Part shown: piece by piece, positions 57,216 through 64,000 of the stretch | Position numbering within the stretch: position 1 is the first letter of the stretch | How the letters are laid out: each line of letters opens with the position of its first letter | Source of the DNA: Agaricus subrufescens | Taxonomy: Eukaryota; Basidiomycota; Agaricomycetes; Agaricales; Agaricaceae | Assembly: GCA_029945375.1 (NCBI GenBank) | Contig: CM057061.1 | Span: 3,224,001-3,288,000, forward strand | Direction: 5' to 3' | Length of the DNA stretch: 64,000 nt | Position numbers and translations under genes: made by a program | Notes under the pieces: model-generated | The model's database searches: none | What the model was told of the DNA's origin: nothing | Seen by the model: only the letters and a program-made list of their open reading frames with translations

Positions 57216-57350
57216 TCATCCAGCTGCTCTAAAGTGAATTTCTCTGGTCTAAGCTCCTTTAGACGACGTTTGCAGCCCTCTACACGGTTTATAAGCGACT
57301 GGAGGGACTCCTCTTCGAGTTTACGGATGCTGAACAGCTCATCATAGGCA
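57216..57350. repeat. Right copy of the ~135-bp duplication
   Basis: Partner of 45865-45999; begins directly after the A-tail of copy D. Confidence 0.8.
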
Positions 57351-57763
57351 TTGAATCACATTCCAGCCTTTTTCTGACGATGTACAGCCTCCAGAGCAGC
57401 CCACATCTTGATTGGATCGTCCTGGATGCCTGCAAAATGCACCCTTTGGTCTTCTTCAACCATTAGATACAGCCAGCCAGCTGCCTTGTCGAGTTTATCC
57501 TCCCAGAGTGACTGGGAAGCAAAATCCTGGGGAGTAGGGGAAGAGGGAATGGAGGGACCACTCTGCTTGCCTGAAACAAGTCTCCATAGGCCAGAGGCAC
57601 GTAGCCAGACCTCCATCTCGCCAGACCATGTGGCATAGTTCTCCCCGTTGAGCTTGACAAACGCTGGCGAACCTGAAGCCATACGAGCAAAAATGAGGGC
57701 AGGGGAAGCGAAATAGTTTGAGGGAGGAGGGATGAGAGAGAGTAGGAGTTGAGTTGAAGACAT
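57216..57763 (-). pseudogene. Ty1/copia Gag N-terminus
   Basis: From about 57763 or the internal ATG preceding ASGSPAFVKLNGENYATW, the typical copia Gag start, through WLYLMVEEDQRVHF and MWAALEAVHRQKKAGM. A TGA at 57356-57358 interrupts before FNAYDELFSIRKL, which leads into the duplicated 135-bp segment. It continues at 45864 after the nested insertions. Related proteins have Arg at the TGA position. Confidence 0.85.
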
Positions 57764-57846
57764 TCCTTCCTTGACCTCTTACCACTACCTTCCTCTTTTG
57801 GAAGCCTCAGTGGTTTAGTTGTAATAGTAGGGAATACATCTTATTC

Positions 57847-59431
57847 ATGCCTCCTAAATGTCGCAACAAAGCATCCTCCCAACCTCCTGTGGCAGGCACG
57901 CCTGCCCCTCCACATCGTGAGACGCTCCAGGAATTTGTGGACAAGGACTGGGATCCTCCAGGCCCTGCCCCTCCTGTTCCCGAGCTTGAGCCCTCATTCT
58001 TTGTGGGCACTCTTTCTAATCCTAGCCAGACATATGTCGGTGGTACTCCCTTCCAGTCTGAACGGCCTTCGGTCTCCAGACCTGGAAATCTTCTTCCACC
58101 AGCAGAGATTCTCTCTGCTTTCGATTCAGCTCCTCGACACGAGTTGACGCAAGTCACTCAGTCTCTTCTGGGCAAACGGCCTGAACAGCCGTCTCCGACC
58201 CCCTCCGCCATGCTGACCACAGAATCGCCTGCTTGCATTCCTGTGGAAGTTTCACCTGACCCCCCAGTTCCAGAAATCCCGTACACTAGAGATAATGTTC
58301 CAGGACGCGATCTCTTTTTCTCTACTCTTGAAGATTACACATCTTCACTCACTGCAGCAGATAGCGACACCCCCCATTTTCTATCCATGATACTCACCAG
58401 CCTTCAGATCCTACTTCGGGACTGGGCTGTCCTTGACCTCAAATGCGATGGTGGTTTCACCGTTGCCAATTTACTTGACGGACTACCACGTTCTCAACAC
58501 GTGGATTTCGCTCCTCTTCCTACCGGTACCTCGGGCCAAGCTCCCCGGCCTATCCTGAAACCTCATGTCAAGCGGACCAAGGTTACGCCACCATCCCCAC
58601 CTCCCAAGCCGAGTGCTCCAGTGAAAGCTGATTGTGCACTGGCTCCTGTTCTCCAACAGCGTCCACCTCCTTTGGAGGCTCCCACTGTTTCTGTCGCTGC
58701 GCCCAAACATTGTCATCACCAGGGCAAACACACTATCCACGGCCCTTCTCACTGTGGTATCTCCATTCGTACGCCAAGTGTCTTGAACTTCAAGGCTACT
58801 CTTATCACCTCAGAGATCTTATTTGATCTCAACAAGCTTATCGTGAAGAATCTACCTGAGTCCAACGACTTGATTATCATTTCTTCCCTTGATGAAGGTG
58901 GCCCAGGGAAAGTTTTCCTATCTACCAGCCGCATTCCCACTAGATCCGAAGCTGACTTCGTGCTCAAGCACATCAAGGCACGTTTCCCTGTCCCAGAAGG
59001 TGCGAATCCTATTCGCAAATCCGCCATCAAATCCACCACCTATCTTAAGGTGCTGGATATTCCAATCACCAATCCTACCTCCAATGAATGGCTCGCCCCC
59101 ACTTCGGCTCGTATCCACGATGAGTTCCAAAAATCTATAATCGGCTGCGCTTTAGCCAATGACACTCGCAACATCCGCATCATGCAGACTTCTCCCCACT
59201 CTGACACATGCATAGCATGGGTCGACATCATTGATTCGGTATCCGGTGCTAATGCAAGAAGTTACATCGGTAAGCATATTCAAGTCGCTGGCGTCAACTG
59301 CAGGATTGCCGGTGCTCGTCCTCACTCTGGTTCCGTCTTATGCACCTGGTGCTATAGATGGGGCCATCATTCTAGTCGGTGCCGTCGGGAAGGTGTGCGC
59401 TGTCCACTCTGCGGTGAAGAGACTAGATCGG
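57847..59431 (+). pseudogene. LINE-type ORF1 with zinc knuckle, C-terminally truncated
   Basis: Open for 528 codons from MPPKCRNKASSQPP. Pro-rich first half with LTQVTQSLLGKRPEQ. The second half has FNLxxx-type signals: ITSEILFDLNKLIVKNL, DEGGPGKVFLSTSRIPT, then SDTCIAWVDIIDSVSG and the knuckle CTWCYRWGHHSSRC followed by CPLCG. The last part is related to the ORF1 of copies B and D. The frame is cut at 59431 by the LTR; the three last codons belong to LTR sequence. The 5' side (57764-57846) carries no promoter motif I recognise. Probably the ORF1 of an autonomous relative of the short elements. Confidence 0.65.
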
Positions 59432-60792
59432 TGTGAATGTGGAAAAATAAAATATAAAAATATAAATCGAATGCGAATACAACCCTTTGAATTACACCGA
59501 GTCTCGAGTGCGGTTCGTGGGGAGAATAAATCAGAAAGAAAGTGAAAATAAGAGTCTCGATTAAATATTAAATGAAAATAGGGGTAGAATAGAAATGTGA
59601 AACAAGTCTCGACTGAATAGAAACCTCTTCCAGACCTATGCCGTTTCGATTAGAACCTTCGCGACGAGTGGCTAAGCTCGCGACGACTGTCCTCAATAGA
59701 ATGGGTTAGACACCTATCTAGGAGGGGTAGCGAATCCGCCCTAGTGATGCCTCAACAAACTCGGAGAGCCTTGACCTGCCTTCGTGCTTCGAGACAGACT
59801 GCAAGACAAGTCGAGCTAGCACCGAATGCTATCGCGATCCTATTAGACCAGTGAAGATACTCTCTCGAGCAGAACACAAGACCTTCCGAGTCGAGAAAGA
59901 ACTTAAGAAATGCTTAGAACACTGCGAAGTTTAACCAAACTCGATTTCACTCGCACAGCGCTTGGGCAAAGATTCGATCCCGAACCTCGTCCTCGACTGG
60001 CGACTATATACGATACACAATAAAAAACTGAGACAAAATAAACAAATATGAAACAGATAACCAAGTCCGTATCCAGCACTGAATGGGTATAGTCTCCTCG
60101 ACTCATCTTTCTCCACCAATCAACAGTCTCGACTATTCAGTCTCCTCGACCGAACATCGCACTTGCCTAATCTTCCACTCCTCATTGGCTAACGAGCTTC
60201 TAACCCTAGACCCTAGTCTAGAAACTCCCGAGGCGCACCCCCCACTGATAATCCCGTTGATAAGGTGTCCTCGATTAGACTACACTTCTATCTCGCCGTT
60301 AGTTGCTTCGAGATTATCACTATTACCGCCTGATCCAGAGTCTCGACCAACAATTCCAACAGTCTCGCTTCAGGTTAATTCAGTCTCGACATGTGTAAGT
60401 CGTCTACTTCCTAGCCCTTTCCTTATTAGGCAGGTAGTAGTTATAGATTCGGTTTAGCATAAGGTCCGCTGAAGGAACCGCGTTCCGCTAAGTCCTCGAG
60501 CCATCCCATAGCCAACCTCGATGACAATTTCCAGCAAAGTCTCCCTAGACTCAGTCTCGAGACTTCCATTTTAAGTCCTCGAACGCGATTATATTTCCCC
60601 TAGCAGTACGGTTTTCCTGCTAGGAATTGCGGATGCAATCTCGACTGTCCCCTAGGTCAACCTCTCTTCACACATGTCCTCGACTGAGCTTATCTCTAAC
60701 TGGGTGACTGATTGTTCATTCTCGAACTTAATACGTACACCTAGCCGCATTAAACGTAGATTTTCACACGTAAAACGGCTGGGGCCGTAACA
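59432..60792 (-). repeat. Large Gypsy LTR, copy 2 (3' LTR)
   Basis: Minus-strand LTR running TGTTACGGCCCC (60792) to TTCACA (59432). The adjoining internal sequence shows it is a 3' LTR: a polypurine tract GGGGGGGAGA lies directly before it at 60793-60802. It inserted into the ORF1 at 57847-59431, and ATCGG (59427-59431) may be one target-duplicate copy. Related to 875-2217. Confidence 0.85.
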
Positions 60793-61170
60793 TCTCCCCC
60801 CCACTATGAAACGACTGTCCTCAGTCATACCAGACTCCATCTCGGAACTAATCCGATCATCCCCAACGTCTGGCTGGACTTCAATTTCACCCCTCGACGA
60901 GCATTCGCCCTTTGTAGTGGTGGACCTCCCGCTCCGGACATCACCGGCGGCTATTAATATCACTACCGCCATGTTCTCCTGGAACGGCGATTGCCGTGCT
61001 TCTTTTCTGATCGCCCCAGACCACGCGTTACTAAATTTAGCGCGATCTTCTGATCACTTTCCAAAAGTGAGGTTTAAACTTCCTCAACTTCTTTTTTATT
61101 TTGCTGACCCCGCCTCATTTTCTCTTTGGGGCGTCATCAGCCAATGGCTCATTCCGCGCTACCGCTGCTG
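60793..61170 (-). mobile_element. Gypsy internal 3' end with polypurine tract
   Basis: Internal sequence just upstream of the 3' LTR on the minus strand: polypurine tract, ATGACTGAGGACAGTCG and a short open stretch with no recognisable domain. The pol genes, if present, would lie further right, beyond or interleaved with the next gene, so the extent of the element cannot be decided from this window. Confidence 0.5.
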
Positions 61171-61326
61171 ACATAGCGTGTTGGCGCGATCTAGTGAGTC
61201 TTGCCTTTTTCATCGCCACCCTGCGGATCTTGACCTCGCTAATAGGGTAACTTCGACCGACGCCGAGCTCTGGCCCCCATTAAAAGCGGACCTGGCCCCC
61301 CCCACTTCGGTTTCTTTCTCCCCATC

Positions 61327-63688
61327 ATGTCCTCCTCGCCTCCCCAGCTGCCCCCCGAGATAGCTATTGCTGCTATCCTCAACAAGGCGGAATGGGGTGC
61401 GCATTTTCCGTCCGACGTTCTTCTCTGGCATTCTGAGCACTTTCACGCTCTGCTGGCCTACCGAAAGACCCTCCAGCCGGCGGAATCATCGTCCACATCT
61501 CTGTCCAACATTCTGCAGACTACCTTACCGACTTTGCCCTCAGCCGTTCGCCCTACGTCTACCCCTCTGGTGCCTTCAGTTCTCCTGGCCATTGCTCGTA
61601 CTCCGATGCCAGTGCAACATTCGCCACCTGTCTCTCTTCGTTCTCCGTGTTCTCGTCTTCTGACTCCTGCCGCTCTCGCAGCTCCCTTGACTTCCTCAGC
61701 TTCGGCTCGGACTCCTCGTCAACCTCCCCCTTGCCGATCTCTTGGTGAGTGGCCCATGGCTCGGGCACACCGTCTCTTTGCTGCCGTACGCGCTTCTAAT
61801 ATCGCAGTCGCTCGAATCACAGCTCGGGTGGCGTCAGAAACTCCCCGTCTTAATCTAGCGGAGGTTCATGTCCCGCCTAATTCCACTGCTAGTTCAACTG
61901 CTGGTTCTACTCGTCGTGGCGAGACCAATCCTCCTGCCACTAAACGCCAATGTGTGCGCTCTCCTTCGCCTAAAACTACCCCCGAGGTAGTCCCTAAGAT
62001 TGAGAAGATTTCTCCCACCAAAGCTCCGGCACCTGCCTGTTCTCCACGCCCGGGTTCTGGCAAGTGCCTTGCTCGAAAAACCACTAGCAGTAAAGCGTCG
62101 GCTGGCTCCTTCAAAGCCGTTATGGAAATCACTTCTTCCTCCTCTTCGTCTTCTGATCCTGAGCAAGCCGGGTCCAGTGACGAGGAAAGCGAAAGCGACG
62201 ATGAGGACGAGGTGGTTCAAGAGGATGAACTCGACGATTCCGATGTCGACATGGATAAGTCCTCCTCCAAGAAATGCAAACCTGCTGCCTCTTGTTGTAA
62301 GACCGCACCTCCTGCCAAGACTACCCCCGCAACTCGTGCTCGAACTACGCGCTCCAAACAATCTAAATCGGTCAAGACCCCTGCAACCGTCGACTCCGAC
62401 GGGTCAGATGAACCTCGCGGTACGTCTCTCTCCATCCTCTTTCTCTTTCCTGCTAACCTTCATTTCCCAGTGCGCACCAACACTTCCTTAACTCACCAAC
62501 TTGGTCTCGCTCCCGGTGCCCCTTATCTCGACGGTCTTGCTACCCATTTCGCCGTCTCCTACGATCCGGTATGGCACCTTTGCACCTCCTTCACTCTTTA
62601 TCTCCTCAATCATTTTCCTTTAGTACTCCCCATGTTCTGCTAATTGTCTCAACTGCACGCGCAACTTCCGTTTAGTGTGCACGGCCGACAATCCCATCAA
62701 ACGTCACCGTGGAGAATCCATCGAGGATGCGCAGCGTCGCGTCGACGCCCTCATCACTGGCGTTGAGTGCGACCAGTGCGACCATGACCGCGCCGGCCAC
62801 TGCAGCAAAACCAAGCCCCCTGCCTTGCGTCAATTCGCAGCTGAGCTGTGCCGCGCGCCTATGTTCATCGCGGGCAATGGTACGCCTACCACCCATTTAG
62901 CTTTTCTCCTTTACTGAATTTATCCAGGACTCCGCATTCGCAACCGCAACCTCGACATCGCCCACTACCAGATCCAAGGGTTAGAGAGGCAGCTCAGTCT
63001 CGCCATCTCCCACTACCGTTCACTCGTCGTCGAGAGCGCCATCGATTTCCTCGCAGCGTATTGCTATCACGACAAAAAGCCCCAGTTCTGGATCGAGGCC
63101 CAGCTCGTCTCTGACGTCGAAGGGTTCAAAACGCTGCTTGCTGACGCCAAGCAGATCATCAGCTACGACGAACGCGCTCTCACCGCCTCCAATCTTCCCG
63201 CTTACGATGTCGATGCTCTCGACAATCTCTCCGGTCCTCGTCGCTCCAAAAACCTCCTCATCTCCGGTCGCACGCTGTACAATTCTTTCCGCCGCTTTGG
63301 CGAGTGGATGGGCGAGAAGCCCTTCCTCGTCAAAGATCAGCAGCCTCTCATTCAACCTTCTTGGTGGGACCATCACGTCGCAGCCTGCGACAAGGCCGAC
63401 GTTCCACCATCTACTCGCGCTAACCCTCAATTTTCCAAGGCGTTCAACGAATACCTCCGTGTTCCTCCGATGATGGTGCCCGAACCTGCAGCTATCCCTA
63501 CTGAGCCCAACTCGCCCGCTCGATCTCCTGCTGGGACTGCCCCGTCTACGCCTTCTGGGCGAACGATGCAGACTCCTCTGTCACCAACCTCTCCTAGCGC
63601 TATGGACGTCGAGGCCTCTCTCCAGCCAACCTCGCCCAGCAACACCAACGGTCGCGCGGCGGCCTTCTCCGAGGGCGTCGAGGGGTAG
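61327..63688 (+). CDS. Unknown protein with cysteine cluster, four exons, apparently intact
   Basis: ATG at 61327 after an ATTAAAAG promoter-like stretch (about 61280). Introns at about 62420-62470, 62568-62623 and 62880-62928 (GT-AG) join four exons into one frame ending at a TAG at 63686. N-terminal third Ser/Pro/Ala-rich; then a basic KRQCVRSPSPK segment, a Ser run and an acidic DEESESDDEDE tract. The cysteine cluster spans exons 2-3: CSANCLNC...VC...ECDQCDH...HC, a likely zinc-binding module. Exons 3-4 encode helical sequence (NLDIAHYQIQGLERQLSLA), GEWMGEKPFLVKDQ and WWDHHVAACDKADVPP, then a Ser/Pro tail. Function unknown. Either a host gene or an antisense gene carried by the Gypsy element whose 3' end is at 60793. 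Its C+G-rich, CpG-rich codons contrast with the decayed elements around it. Confidence 0.65.
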
Positions 63689-64000
63689 GCGTGTCGATTG
63701 GGTCCTCGATCGGCGCCGGTGGTTGTCCTCTGTTTTGTGTTTCTTTCGTATCACCTCGAACATTATTTTTCTTTGTTTTTCTCTTTTTACTTGAACTTTG
63801 CTACTAGTCTTATCTCGCATTAGTGCTTTACTACTTCTTAATTGCATGTAGTTAGCCCTCGTTTCTTTTCAGACTAGTTCTTCTCTCGTCTCGTTCTCTT
63901 CTTGCCCTGTTGTTTCCTCATCTTGTAGTAGCATCGTGCTACCGTGTTTCGTTTACAAAAATCCCCACTCAATGTTATCTCATTTTTATCTCTTTTACCA
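63689..64000. other. 3' flank of the last gene
   Basis: T-rich non-coding sequence, consistent with a 3' UTR and terminator region; no further gene before the window ends. Confidence 0.4.

Noticed and set aside
60083..60457. ORF conserved with 1231-1584 (antisense inside the large LTR)
   Set aside because: Similarity is fully explained by the shared LTR; the two ends diverge in frame and no domain is present.
875..60792. The two large LTRs as the ends of one giant element
   Set aside because: They are in opposite orientation, diverged from each other, and only the right one has a polypurine tract; they belong to separate insertions.

Overview
The window looks like repeat-dense nuclear DNA from a basidiomycete fungus, most likely an Agaricomycete. 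The clues are short GT-AG introns of about 45-60 nt in almost every gene, a chromodomain-bearing Ty3/Gypsy element, a DIRS-like tyrosine-recombinase retroelement, a Plavaka/CACTA-like transposase paired with a second gene resembling DUF6698, and agaric-type protein kinases of the 'HGDLKPxN / ADFG' kind. Very little is ordinary gene space. The one gene that looks intact is at 61327-63688 (four exons, unknown function); nearly everything else is a mobile element, a decayed copy, or a hypothetical exon caught between insertions.

Layout. 1-874 holds exons of an unknown gene. 875-2217 is a 1.34-kb LTR whose inverted relative sits at 59432-60792. 2218-3038 is the 3' part of another unknown gene. 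3705-4075 is a 34-bp minisatellite. 4347-5300 is a truncated DIRS copy. 5640-8058 is a rearranged fragment of the same Gypsy family that is complete at 28243-34984. 8196-13204 is a 5.0-kb DNA transposon with 26-bp terminal inverted repeats and a perfect 6-bp target duplication (CTCATA). It contains an integrase-fold transposase, an oxygenase-like gene and an HPD-motif gene. 13519-19185 has three protein-kinase copies, two in a 2.1-kb direct duplication and one inverted. About 19500-26640 is a Plavaka-like transposon. 26641-28237 is AT-rich non-coding DNA with palindromes and a fold-back MITE. 28243-34984 is a full-length Gypsy chromovirus (295-bp LTRs, GGTAC target duplication) with two extra ORFs after the chromodomain. 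35098-37676 is an unknown spliced gene. 38229-43219 is the main DIRS element.

43221-57763 is a stack of nested insertions. A Ty1/copia element on the minus strand (44331-45999 and 57216-57763) was split by a short ORF1-only non-LTR element (46000-46687 and 56985-57215). That element was split by a 10.3-kb LINE on the minus strand (46688-56984, target duplication CGTCTTATCA). The LINE was itself invaded by a 2.2-kb non-coding TIR element (53005-55239). A second ORF1-only copy with a 27-A tail (43221-44330) interrupts the copia integrase. 57847-59431 is a longer ORF1 of a related LINE, cut off by the second large LTR.

The elements share one mode of decay. About eighteen reading frames are broken by an in-frame TGA with conserved coding sequence on both sides, usually where CGA would restore the frame. 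The two LTRs of the complete Gypsy element differ almost only by transitions, including several CA/TG pairs, the expected result of one ancestral CpG decaying on opposite strands. This points to CpG methylation and deamination as the main silencing force.
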